Source: Bifidobacterium miconisargentati (GTDB taxonomy: Bacteria; Actinomycetota; Actinomycetes; Actinomycetales; Bifidobacteriaceae). From it: a stretch of DNA of 64,000 bases. The stretch is from assembly GCF_019331675.1 (NCBI RefSeq), contig NZ_JAHBBJ010000016.1, forward strand, positions 1 to 64,000, read 5' to 3'. Both the position numbers and the translations under genes were made by a program. Positions 8,533 through 15,996 of the stretch are shown here, one piece after another. Under the pieces are notes generated by a model that saw only the letters and a list, made by a program, of their open reading frames with translations, did no database searches and had not been told where the DNA came from. Each line of letters begins with the position of its first letter. Within the stretch, counting starts at the first letter, position 1.

Positions 8533-9684
8533 ATGGTCTATCGCATGATTTTCAACCAGACCGCCTACTTCGGCCGCGGCGCAATCAAGGAGATTCCGAC
8601 CGTCGCCAAGCAGCACGGTTTCACCAAGGCCTTCATCGTCACCGATCCGGTCCTGCTGGAGACCGGTACCGCCGAGAAGGTCACCAAGGTCCTGGACGAG
8701 GCCGGCCTGCCGTACGAGGTCTTCTCCAACGTCAAGCCGAACCCGCCGGTCGAGTGCATCAAGGATGGCGTGGCCAAGTTCGCCGAATCCGGCGCTGACT
8801 TCCTGATCGGCCTGGGCGGCGGCTCCCCGCAGGACACCTGCAAGGGTATCGGCATCATCACCGCCAACCCCGAGTTCTCCGACGTGCTCTCCCTCGAGGG
8901 CGTTGCGGACACCAAGAACCCGTCCGTGCCGATCTTCGGCGTGCCCACCACCGCTGGCACCGCCTCCGAGACCACCATCAACTACGTGATTACGGATACC
9001 GCCAACAAGCGCAAGTTCGTGGCCGTCGACCCGCACGACATCCCGATCGTCGCCTTCGTCGATCCTGACCTGACCGACTCCATGCCGCGCGGCCTGAAGG
9101 TCGCCACCGGCCTCGACGCCCTGACCCACGCCATCGAGGGCTACATCACCCCGGGCGCCTGGAGCCTGTCCGACTGCCTGTCCATGCAGACCATCCGCAT
9201 GATCGCCAAGAACCTGGCCAAGTCCGCCGACGGCGACGTGCCGGCCGGCGAGCAGATGGCGTACGCCTCCTACATCACCGGCATGGCCTACTCCAATGTC
9301 GGCCTCGGCCTGGTGCACGGCATGGCCCACCCGCTGGGCGGCCGCCTCGGCGTGGCCCACGGCGTGGCCAACGGCATCCTGCTGGCCCCGGTCATGGAAT
9401 ACAACAAGGACTTCACCGGCGAGAAGTACCGCGACATCGCCGACGCCTTCGGTGTCGAGGACGCCTACACCGGCGACCTCGAGAAGGTGCGTGAGGAGGC
9501 CGTGCAAGCCGTCCACAAGCTCACCGTGGACCTCAAGAACCCGACCACCATCTCCGAGGTGGGCGCCACCGAGGCTGACCTCGCCCCGCTGGCCCACGAC
9601 GCCTTCAACGACGTGTGCACCCCGGGCAACCCGCGCAAGGCCACCGAGGAGGACATCCTCGCCATCTACAAGAGCCTGATGTAA
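8533..9684 (+). CDS. fucO: Lactaldehyde reductase (iron-dependent, FucO type)
   Basis: The 383-residue group III alcohol dehydrogenase would reduce L-lactaldehyde to 1,2-propanediol with NADH, the redox-balancing end of fucose or rhamnose fermentation. The NAD-binding GGGSPQD is at 96-102. The metal ligands expected from E. coli FucO (Asp196, His200, His263, His277) appear as Asp195, His199, His262 and His276. Length matches FucO almost exactly. AAGGAGAGCACC precedes the ATG. Codon use is extremely biased (GGC, GTC, AAG, ATC), suggesting high expression. It stands alone, away from any fucose transport or catabolic genes in view. An aldehyde/alcohol role on other C3 compounds is possible. Confidence 0.92.
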   Translation: MVYRMIFNQTAYFGRGAIKEIPTVAKQHGFTKAFIVTDPVLLETGTAEKVTKVLDEAGLPYEVFSNVKPNPPVECIKDGVAKFAESGADFLIGLGGGSPQDTCKGIGIITANPEFSDVLSLEGVADTKNPSVPIFGVPTTAGTASETTINYVITDTANKRKFVAVDPHDIPIVAFVDPDLTDSMPRGLKVATGLDALTHAIEGYITPGAWSLSDCLSMQTIRMIAKNLAKSADGDVPAGEQMAYASYITGMAYSNVGLGLVHGMAHPLGGRLGVAHGVANGILLAPVMEYNKDFTGEKYRDIADAFGVEDAYTGDLEKVREEAVQAVHKLTVDLKNPTTISEVGATEADLAPLAHDAFNDVCTPGNPRKATEEDILAIYKSLM

Positions 9685-9720
9685 GCCTTCGCAAGGTCCT
9701 GAAACCCGATAATCGACAAA

Positions 9721-9765
9721 TGGGGAAAAGTACCGCTGACCGATTTTCAGCGGTACTTTTCCCCA
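9721..9765 (+). terminator. Terminator of fucO
   Basis: A perfect 19-bp stem (9721-9739 with 9747-9765) with a 7-nt loop is followed by TAACTTTT. The right arm is repeated exactly at 9939-9957, beyond the MITE. Confidence 0.8.
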
Positions 9766-9904
9766 TAACTTTTGGCTCTGTTAAACCAAGATTGACATGG
9801 ATTCCCTTGGACTACCCCTCAGTCGGCTTCGCCGCCAGCTCCCCTGACAAGGGGAGCCAAGAATAAGGGGCATGTCAATCTTGGTTTAACAGAGCCTAAC
9901 TTTT
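9766..9904. mobile_element. MITE copy 2 (123 bp, 9774-9896) with perfect 8-bp target duplication
   Basis: The terminal inverted repeats begin GGCTCTGTTAAACCAAG and are mirrored at the right end. The element is flanked by identical 8-bp repeats TAACTTTT (9766-9773 and 9897-9904), direct evidence of transposition. Inside, the GGCTCCCC repeat lies in reverse orientation (9815-9858). It is inserted just behind the fucO terminator, between it and a third copy of the terminator arm. Non-coding; a transposase must act in trans. Confidence 0.9.
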
Positions 9905-9938
9905 TCCGACTTTGGATTTTTGTGCCGCTCAGCGCACG

Positions 9939-9957
9939 TCAGCGGTACTTTTCCCCA
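9939..9957 (+). repeat. Third copy of the fucO terminator arm
   Basis: These 19 bases are identical to 9747-9765, the right arm of the fucO terminator. Removing the MITE and one target copy leaves 42 bp between them. It could pair with the left arm at 9721-9739 to make an alternative hairpin. Confidence 0.8.
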
Positions 9958-10004
9958 AAGATTCGGCGCGGCTTCAATTGCTCCGATTGCTCCGATTACC
10001 CGGT

Positions 10005-10931
10005 TTACTCGGCGTGCTTCTCGTCGTACTCCTCGTCGGTGGGCGTCTCGTCATAGAGTTGCTTGCCCTGCGACTCGGCGAGCTGCATCTGCTCATTGAT
10101 CCACGCGGCCTCCGCCGGGTTGATGTCTGCCGTGCTGAGCACCTTCTGCCACACTGGGTAGAACAGGTGCATCGCCGGATACATGGCAGTAAACAGGATT
10201 TCCGGCTTGTGCTTGCGCCAATGCTGCGGGTGCGCGTTGAACGTGTTGCGGAACCTGCGCATGTAATTGAGGAACGAGCTGAACGAGGTGTCCATGCGGC
10301 GGGCGCTCATCGCGGCGATCATGCGCGGCGAATACACGGTCTTCAATCCTTTGCCCATGAGATGCAGCGAGATGTCGATGTCCTCGTGCATCACGTCCGC
10401 CTTGTCGCGGCATACCTCGTCCGAGATCTGATGCCAGGCCGAGGCGCGCAGGGCCATGTTCGAACCGAACAGCAACGGCTGGCCGCCATCCGCCTTGTAG
10501 ATGCGCTTGCGCAGGGAGTTGTCGCCCTTCAATCCGAAGTGGCGGGAGGGCATGTCGTAGTACATCACCGGACCGGTGGCGCCCATCGCGGCCGGGTCCT
10601 CGGTGAAGATGCCGGAGACCACCTCGACCCAGTCGGGCCGGATCATGCAGTCGGCGTCGAAACGGCCCAGCACATCGCCGGTCGCGGCGTTGAGACCGAA
10701 GTTACGGGTGGGAATCAGTCCCTGCTCATCGTTCTGATGCAGCAGCTTGGCGGGCGCTTCCGGATGGTCCTTGATGAACTGCTCCACGATGGCGCAGGTA
10801 TCGTCTGTGGACTTGTTGTCCACCACCAGCACCTCATGCGGCATGACGGTCTGACGGGTCGCGTTGAGCAGACAGTCGTGGATGCGTTCGGCTTCGTTCC
10901 ACGCGGGGATGATGATCGAAACGTTGAGCAT
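10005..10931 (-). CDS. Family 2 glycosyltransferase (GT-A fold)
   Basis: The 308-residue protein opens with the GT2 signature VSIIIPAWNEAERI. Nucleotide-binding acidic residues appear in VVDNKSTDDT, and the metal-binding DAD is at 92-94 (RFDADC). HEDIDIS supplies the catalytic-base-like acidic residue. It would move a sugar from a nucleotide donor to a glycan or lipid, donor and acceptor unknown. No membrane segment is obvious. The C terminus is very acidic (DETPTDEEYDEKHAE). The start at 10931 matches the family's N terminus; the open frame runs ~114 codons upstream into the divergent intergenic region and is not supported. Divergent from the AI-2E-family permease. Confidence 0.88.
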   Translation of the reverse strand: MLNVSIIIPAWNEAERIHDCLLNATRQTVMPHEVLVVDNKSTDDTCAIVEQFIKDHPEAPAKLLHQNDEQGLIPTRNFGLNAATGDVLGRFDADCMIRPDWVEVVSGIFTEDPAAMGATGPVMYYDMPSRHFGLKGDNSLRKRIYKADGGQPLLFGSNMALRASAWHQISDEVCRDKADVMHEDIDISLHLMGKGLKTVYSPRMIAAMSARRMDTSFSSFLNYMRRFRNTFNAHPQHWRKHKPEILFTAMYPAMHLFYPVWQKVLSTADINPAEAAWINEQMQLAESQGKQLYDETPTDEEYDEKHAE

Positions 10932-11110
10932 GGCTTCAAGGATAGGGAAGCGGGTGTACGCCCAGAGCGAAAGACGGTATCCGTTCACGTTCCGTCCATC
11001 GTATGTTCGCCGCCTATCGCAGGTCGGCCGATCGCGGGAAACGGCGTATGCGTGGTTCGTGGTCACGGGCGTCCCCTCTGCGGCTCCGGTCCGCTCTTCG
11101 ACCGCCCCGC

Positions 11111-11124
11111 TACAATGGGGAGCC
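11111..11124 (+). promoter_or_regulatory. -10 element immediately before the permease start (leaderless candidate)
   Basis: TACAAT at 11111-11116 lies 8 nt before the ATG at 11125, where the transcription start is expected. No good -35 is seen. If used, the mRNA would have almost no leader. Confidence 0.35.
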
Positions 11125-13077
11125 ATGAGCGAACGCGCGCGCAATATGAATGGCACCGGCCGGACCAGGGGACAGTCCGGCAACGGTGCAAACGCAGACA
11201 CCAACGGAAGCATCAACGCAAGCACGAACACCGCCGGCCGAACCGATATCGGCGGCAAGAAGACCTCCGGCACCGCCTATGCCGCCACGTATACGGGCAC
11301 CGAAACCCCCTCCGGAGACGAGAACCGCATCGATTTCGGCACGCTGTTCCCAGCCAAGGGCGACCCTCGCCGGCCCCCGGAATGGTTCAGCCGCGCACTG
11401 ATGTACGTGGCCATCGCCATCGTGGTGTTCAGCTTCTGCTGGCGCTCCTGGGGCAGCATCTCCTACCTGGTGCTGGACGTGATCATCTCCCTGTTCCTGG
11501 CGCTCGCTATCGAACCGTTGGTGGTAGCGTTGGTCTCGCACGGCTGGAAGCGCGGCGTCGCCTCGGCCGTGGGTCTGGTGGGCCTCGCGGTGATCATCGG
11601 CGTGCTGCTCACGCTGTTCGGCAACATGTTCGTCCAGCAGATGATCGCCATGGTCAAGGGACTGCCGGCCATGTACGAGCAGCTGCGCGAGTTCCTGCAA
11701 CCGTATTCCAAGTTCCAGCTGCCGGAGATCGACAGCCTCGGCACCGAGATCTTCAACAACATCCAAACCTCGTGGGTCACGGACTTCGCCGGCACCGCCA
11801 TGAGCACAGTGGGTGGCCTGTTCTCCTTCCTGCTGGACCTCATGACCGTGATCATGACCACCTATTACATCTCCGCGGCCGGTCCCAAGCTGCGTCGCTC
11901 GTTCTGCCAGTGGCTGGCTCCCAACACGCAACGCCGCTTCCTGCTGGTGTGGACCGTGGCCCAGGGCCAGATCTCGTCGTTCCTGTTCTCCCGTTCGATT
12001 CTGGCCATGATCAACGCCACTTGCACCGCCATCTTCCTGGAAGTGCTCAAGGTGCCGTACTGGCTGCCGTTGGCGTTGTTCTGCGGCGTGGTCTCCCAGT
12101 TCATCCCCACGGTGGGCACGTATATCGGCGGCGCGCTGCCGGTGTTGTTCGCCTGGGGCAACCGCGGATGGGTGTACGCGGTGGCCGTGCTGGCGTTCAT
12201 CATCATCTACCAGCAGATCGAGAACCTGATTCTCTCGCCGAAGATCTCCCAGCGCACCATGGACATCAACGCCGCCGTGGCCTTCCTGGCCGTGTTGGCG
12301 TTCGGTTCGCTGTTCGGCGCATTCGGCGCATTCCTGGCGTTGCCGGTGGTGGCCTCCATCCAGGCCATCTTCCGCGTGTACACCCGCCGGTACGAGCTGA
12401 TCGATTCGCCGCTCATGAACGATCCGGTGTCGGACAAGAAGTCCAAGATCGTGGAGGCGTCCGAGGCGTTCGGCGAGCACGTGCTGCATCCGATCGGCGA
12501 GCACATGCCGCGCGCCGCCAAGGGCTCCAGCAGCCGCGTGCCGATGAATGAGGAGCTGCGCCTGTTGCAGGAGCAGATTTACGCCATCCCCGAACACGAG
12601 GACACCCAGCGCGATATGGACGATTCCGCCACCGTGGCCATCCCCAAGAACGTGCTGTCCGCAGGAGTCCGCAAGGGATTGCGCGGCACTGAGGAAGGCG
12701 ATGCGGGCGAGGCCGGTTCGTCGGGAGCGTCCGGCGGAACGCAGACGCCCGGCTCGTCGAGAATCCGCACGTACGATGCCGCCGCGGACGCCGAGGATAC
12801 CGAAGGCATTCCGCAGCCGATGCATCTGGAACACAGTGTCGAGACCAAGCCGTCCGATAAGGCACCCGACAAGTCCGGCACGTCACGCAAGTCCGGCGAT
12901 TCCGCAACGTCCGAAAGAGCCGGTCGGTCCGGTACGTCCGATGAATCCGACGATGCGCACGATTCCGGTCGGCCTGCCACGGCCGACGCCGACGGTCCTA
13001 TCAAATCCGGTGATGACGGTGCGTCCAAGACGCCTGACCAATCCATTTCCAGCAATCCGAGAGCGGGGTGGCGCTGA
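11125..13077 (+). CDS. AI-2E transporter family membrane protein (PerM-like)
   Basis: The 650-residue protein has a ~80-residue Asn/Thr/Gly-rich cytosolic N terminus, a core of about eight membrane segments (~85-425) and a ~225-residue hydrophilic tail. The core has the family's paired N-terminal helices, a soluble insert (MVKGLPAMYEQLREFLQ) and the conserved C-terminal helices with PTVGTYIGGALPV. Members have been linked to autoinducer-2 export or Na+/H+ antiport; the substrate here is unknown. The tail is rich in Ser, Gly and Asp. The ATG at 11125 is chosen over the upstream frame because the latter runs into the divergent promoter region; ATG 11146 is an alternative. It overlaps the next gene at its stop. 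Confidence 0.85.
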   Translation: MSERARNMNGTGRTRGQSGNGANADTNGSINASTNTAGRTDIGGKKTSGTAYAATYTGTETPSGDENRIDFGTLFPAKGDPRRPPEWFSRALMYVAIAIVVFSFCWRSWGSISYLVLDVIISLFLALAIEPLVVALVSHGWKRGVASAVGLVGLAVIIGVLLTLFGNMFVQQMIAMVKGLPAMYEQLREFLQPYSKFQLPEIDSLGTEIFNNIQTSWVTDFAGTAMSTVGGLFSFLLDLMTVIMTTYYISAAGPKLRRSFCQWLAPNTQRRFLLVWTVAQGQISSFLFSRSILAMINATCTAIFLEVLKVPYWLPLALFCGVVSQFIPTVGTYIGGALPVLFAWGNRGWVYAVAVLAFIIIYQQIENLILSPKISQRTMDINAAVAFLAVLAFGSLFGAFGAFLALPVVASIQAIFRVYTRRYELIDSPLMNDPVSDKKSKIVEASEAFGEHVLHPIGEHMPRAAKGSSSRVPMNEELRLLQEQIYAIPEHEDTQRDMDDSATVAIPKNVLSAGVRKGLRGTEEGDAGEAGSSGASGGTQTPGSSRIRTYDAAADAEDTEGIPQPMHLEHSVETKPSDKAPDKSGTSRKSGDSATSERAGRSGTSDESDDAHDSGRPATADADGPIKSGDDGASKTPDQSISSNPRAGWR

Positions 13078-14300
13078 TGACGCTTCTGACCGTACTTGAC
13101 GTCCTCCTCATGATCGTGGGCGGCGCAGGCGTGATCTATCAGGGCGTGTGCATCGTCATGTCTCTGTTCGCCAAGCCGGTGCGCTTCCCTGAGGCGCCGA
13201 TGACCACGCGATACGCGGTGCTCATCTCCGCGCGCAACGAGGAGAACGTGATCGGCAACCTCATCGATTCGATCCGTTCCCAGACCTACCCGTCCGATCT
13301 CATCGACATCTGGCTCGTGGCGGACAACTGCACCGACCACACCGCCGACGTGGTGCGCGCCCGTGACTGCCATGTGGTTGAGCGGCACAATCTCGAACAG
13401 ATCGGCAAGGGATACGCGCTGAGCTACCTGCTCACGCACATGATGGACATCGGCGTGGCGGACGACTACGACGCCTACTTCGTCTTCGACGCGGACAACA
13501 AGCTGGACAAGCACTACTTCGAGGAGATGAACAAGGCGTTCTGCTCCGGCTTCCGTATCCTGACCAGCTACCGCAACTCGGTGAACCTGGCGGACAACTG
13601 GGTTTCCTCCGGCTCGGCCCTGTGGTTCATCCGCGAATCGCGATTCCTGTCCAACTCGCGCATGATCCTCGGCTCCTCCTGCCACGTGGGCGGCACCGGC
13701 TTCATGTTCTCCCGCGAGATCATGAAGCGCAACAAGGGCTGGAAGTTCCACCTGCTCACCGAGGACCTCGAGTTCACCATGGATTCCATCCTGCACGGTG
13801 ACCGCGTGGGCTACTGCGGCACCGCCATCCTCTACGACGAGCAGCCGGTGACGTTCGCGCAGAGTTGGCGCCAGCGCCTGCGCTGGAGCAAGGGCTTCCT
13901 GCAGGTGTTCCGCTACTACGGCCCGGCGCTGCTCAAGCGTGCCGTCCGTGAACGTGACTTCTCCTGCATCGACTTCACGCTGATGCTCTGCCCGTTCACC
14001 GTGCTCGGCGTGATTCGCATGCTGATGGGCATCCTGTTCGCGGCGCTCGGCTTCGTGAGCTGGTCCAGCCAGATGCAGTCGCTGGCCGGCTGGTCGAACG
14101 GCATCGTGACCTCGATTCTGGGCCTGATGGCGCTGGCTGCGTTGACCATCATCGTGGAACGTGACCAGATCGGCGCCACCAACAAGGAGCTGCTGGCCTA
14201 CGTGCTGAGCTTCCCGATCTACATGCTCAGCTACGTCCCCATCTCCTTCCAAGCCATCTTCGCCAAAGCCCAGTGGAAGCCCATTACGCATAAGGGCTGA
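13077..14300 (+). CDS. Processive family 2 glycosyltransferase, membrane-bound
   Basis: The 407-residue protein has one N-terminal membrane helix (~3-28), a cytosolic GT2 domain and two or three C-terminal helices. Catalytic elements are in order: DADNK near 138-142, the TED acid motif near 226-228, and QRLRW near 264-268, the (Q/R)xxRW signature of processive synthases such as cellulose, chitin and hyaluronan synthases. It likely polymerises or extends an extracellular polysaccharide. Translation starts at the ATG overlapping the permease stop (TGATGA); a GTG three codons earlier is in frame. The tight coupling suggests that permease and synthase work together, which is inference. Confidence 0.88.
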   Translation: MTLLTVLDVLLMIVGGAGVIYQGVCIVMSLFAKPVRFPEAPMTTRYAVLISARNEENVIGNLIDSIRSQTYPSDLIDIWLVADNCTDHTADVVRARDCHVVERHNLEQIGKGYALSYLLTHMMDIGVADDYDAYFVFDADNKLDKHYFEEMNKAFCSGFRILTSYRNSVNLADNWVSSGSALWFIRESRFLSNSRMILGSSCHVGGTGFMFSREIMKRNKGWKFHLLTEDLEFTMDSILHGDRVGYCGTAILYDEQPVTFAQSWRQRLRWSKGFLQVFRYYGPALLKRAVRERDFSCIDFTLMLCPFTVLGVIRMLMGILFAALGFVSWSSQMQSLAGWSNGIVTSILGLMALAALTIIVERDQIGATNKELLAYVLSFPIYMLSYVPISFQAIFAKAQWKPITHKG

Positions 14301-14570
14301 AGCGTTAAGCGGGAAGTCCAGTGGACTTCCCGTAGCTTCAGCCTGAGCGAGGCGGTAGCCGAGCGAAGGTCGGATTGAGCCTCGCCGGAGGCGAGTCCGT
14401 AATTGCCGGGCCGGAGGAGAGCCGTTAAGCGGGTTGACGAACTTCGTTCGTCCTTCGCCGCTTTGCGGCTCACTTCGCCTACGGACAGCCCACTGGGCTG
14501 TCCGCTTAACGGCTCAGCAGTGGACTTCCCGTAGCGTCAGCCTGAGCGAGCCGATAGCCGAGCAGTGATC
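14301..14570. repeat. Nested direct and inverted repeats between the synthase and ABC genes
   Basis: Two 46-bp direct repeats (14320-14365 and 14518-14563, 43 of 46 identical) flank a segment bounded by a 14-bp inverted repeat (14419-14432 and 14502-14515, GAGCCGTTAAGCGG type). Hairpins sit at 14312-14332 (9-bp arms, terminator-like for the upstream gene) and at 14483-14503. No coding potential. The structure resembles a small mobile or recombined repeat unit without target duplication I can define. Confidence 0.7.
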
Positions 14571-14571
14571 C

Positions 14572-14620
14572 GGCTCCCCTCTCTGAGGGGAGCTGCCGAA
14601 CGGAGTGAGGCTGAGGGGAG
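14572..14620 (+). repeat. GGCTCCCC repeat, plus orientation
   Basis: One copy of the window's main intergenic repeat: CTCCCCTC, then GAGGGGAG, a variable GC hairpin, and a final GAGGGGAG. The middle hairpin here is diverged. Confidence 0.85.
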
Positions 14621-14642
14621 TGCGCGGATGACTCCTTACAGA

Positions 14643-14689
14643 CTCCCCTCAGTCAGCTTCGCTGACAGCTCCCCTCAACGAGGGGATCC
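14643..14689 (-). repeat. GGCTCCCC repeat, minus orientation
   Basis: Inverted copy of the same repeat, 22 bp from the plus-orientation copy, so the pair forms a larger inverted repeat. A degenerate fragment follows at about 14730-14752. Confidence 0.85.
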
Positions 14690-14820
14690 AGTCCACCGTG
14701 CGCTGGATGTCCGAGTCATGATTCAATAGCTTCCCTCAGAGAGAGGAACCAGGTCAACGCAGGTACACATCCGTCCACAGTCTCCCGGCGTGGCGCTTTG
14801 CACTGGACTAGAGTGGAGTC

Positions 14821-15996
14821 ATGAGCCTAGACAACAGCGATAGGAATGCTGCATTTTCCGCGGCGACGACGCCGCAAGCCCACTACACGCCTCAATCCCC
14901 GCAATCCCCAAGTCCAATCCAATCTCAACCGCAGACGCCCGTAACGTCGGCATCGCCCATGCCGCAATCACAGCCGGCGCCCATGCCACAGCCGCAACCA
15001 CTGTCACAATCGCAGTCGTCCCGGCAGCCGCATGCCCAGCAGCCATACGCCCAGCTGCCCCAGCCGCAATACGCTCCACAACCGGTCCCGCCGAGCCCGG
15101 AGGCCGCCGTCTCCATCCGCGGCCTGTTCAAACGATTCGGCAACAAAATCGCCGTCAACGGCCTGTCCCTCGACATCCCGGTCGGCTCGTTCTACGGTCT
15201 CGTCGGCCCGAACGGCGCCGGCAAGACCACCACGCTCAACATGGTCACCGGCCTGCTGGTCCCCGACGCGGGCCTGGCCCTGATCCTGGGTCGCAACGTC
15301 TGGCAGGATGTGAATGCCGCCAAACGCTCCATAGGCGTGATGCCCCAGCCCGACCAGATCTTCGACCGCCTGACCGGCCTGCAACTGCTGGTCTACGCCG
15401 GCATGCTGCGCGGCATGAAACGCGCCGAGGCCCTGAGCCGCGCGCGCGACCTCCTCAACGCCTTCGACCTCGCGCAGGCTGCAAACACCATGGTTTCCGA
15501 CTATTCGGCCGGTATGACCAAGAAGATCTGCCTGGCCTCCGCGATGATCCATAGCCCGCGCATCCTCGTGCTCGACGAGCCCTTCGAATCCGTGGATCCG
15601 GTCTCCAGCGCCAACCTCAAGGACATCCTCATCGAATACGCGAAAACCGGCGGCACGGTGATCATCTCCTCGCATGTCATGTCGCTGGTCGAGAAGATGT
15701 GCACGCATGTGGCCGTCATCAACAACGGCCAGGTCTGCGCGGCCGGTACGGTCGACCAGGTGGCCGCCGGCCAGGATCTCGAGGACCGCTTCCTGCAGTT
15801 GGTCGGCGGCCGTCACGCAGCCGCCCGCCTCTCCTGGCTCGACGGCGGAGCCCCGCACGCGCCGGCATCTGCGGGTTCGCCGGAGACTTCGCCGACACCG
15901 GTCGTACCAACGCAGGCGCAATCCCTGCCGAATCCCGTCACGCCGGTCCAGCCGGCGCAATCCCAGCCCAACCCGAACGAAACGGCCGTCCGATGA
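14821..15996 (+). CDS. ABC exporter ATP-binding subunit with Gln/Pro-rich tails
   Basis: The 391-residue ATPase powers the membrane subunit encoded next. The ATPase core spans ~98-330: Walker A GPNGAGKTTT at ~129-138, a signature YSAGM at ~228-232 (replacing the usual LSGGQ), Walker B ILVLDEP at ~247-253, and a switch His in ISSHVM. The first ~95 residues are almost entirely Gln, Pro, Ser and Ala, and the last ~60 are Pro/Gln/Thr-rich; neither tail is usual for this family. TAGAGT lies 6 nt before the ATG with GGAGTC between them, so the mRNA may be leaderless. It overlaps the permease gene by 4 bp. Substrate unknown. Confidence 0.88.
   Translation: MSLDNSDRNAAFSAATTPQAHYTPQSPQSPSPIQSQPQTPVTSASPMPQSQPAPMPQPQPLSQSQSSRQPHAQQPYAQLPQPQYAPQPVPPSPEAAVSIRGLFKRFGNKIAVNGLSLDIPVGSFYGLVGPNGAGKTTTLNMVTGLLVPDAGLALILGRNVWQDVNAAKRSIGVMPQPDQIFDRLTGLQLLVYAGMLRGMKRAEALSRARDLLNAFDLAQAANTMVSDYSAGMTKKICLASAMIHSPRILVLDEPFESVDPVSSANLKDILIEYAKTGGTVIISSHVMSLVEKMCTHVAVINNGQVCAAGTVDQVAAGQDLEDRFLQLVGGRHAAARLSWLDGGAPHAPASAGSPETSPTPVVPTQAQSLPNPVTPVQPAQSQPNPNETAVR

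Noticed and set aside
1685..9896. A single composite transposon bounded by the two MITE copies
   Set aside because: Each copy has its own target duplication and the DNA between them is ordinary chromosome, so these are two independent insertions.
9912..12551. 879-codon plus-strand frame across the GT2 and permease genes
   Set aside because: It is antisense to the GT2 gene and out of frame with the permease; the product is Arg/His-rich without motifs.
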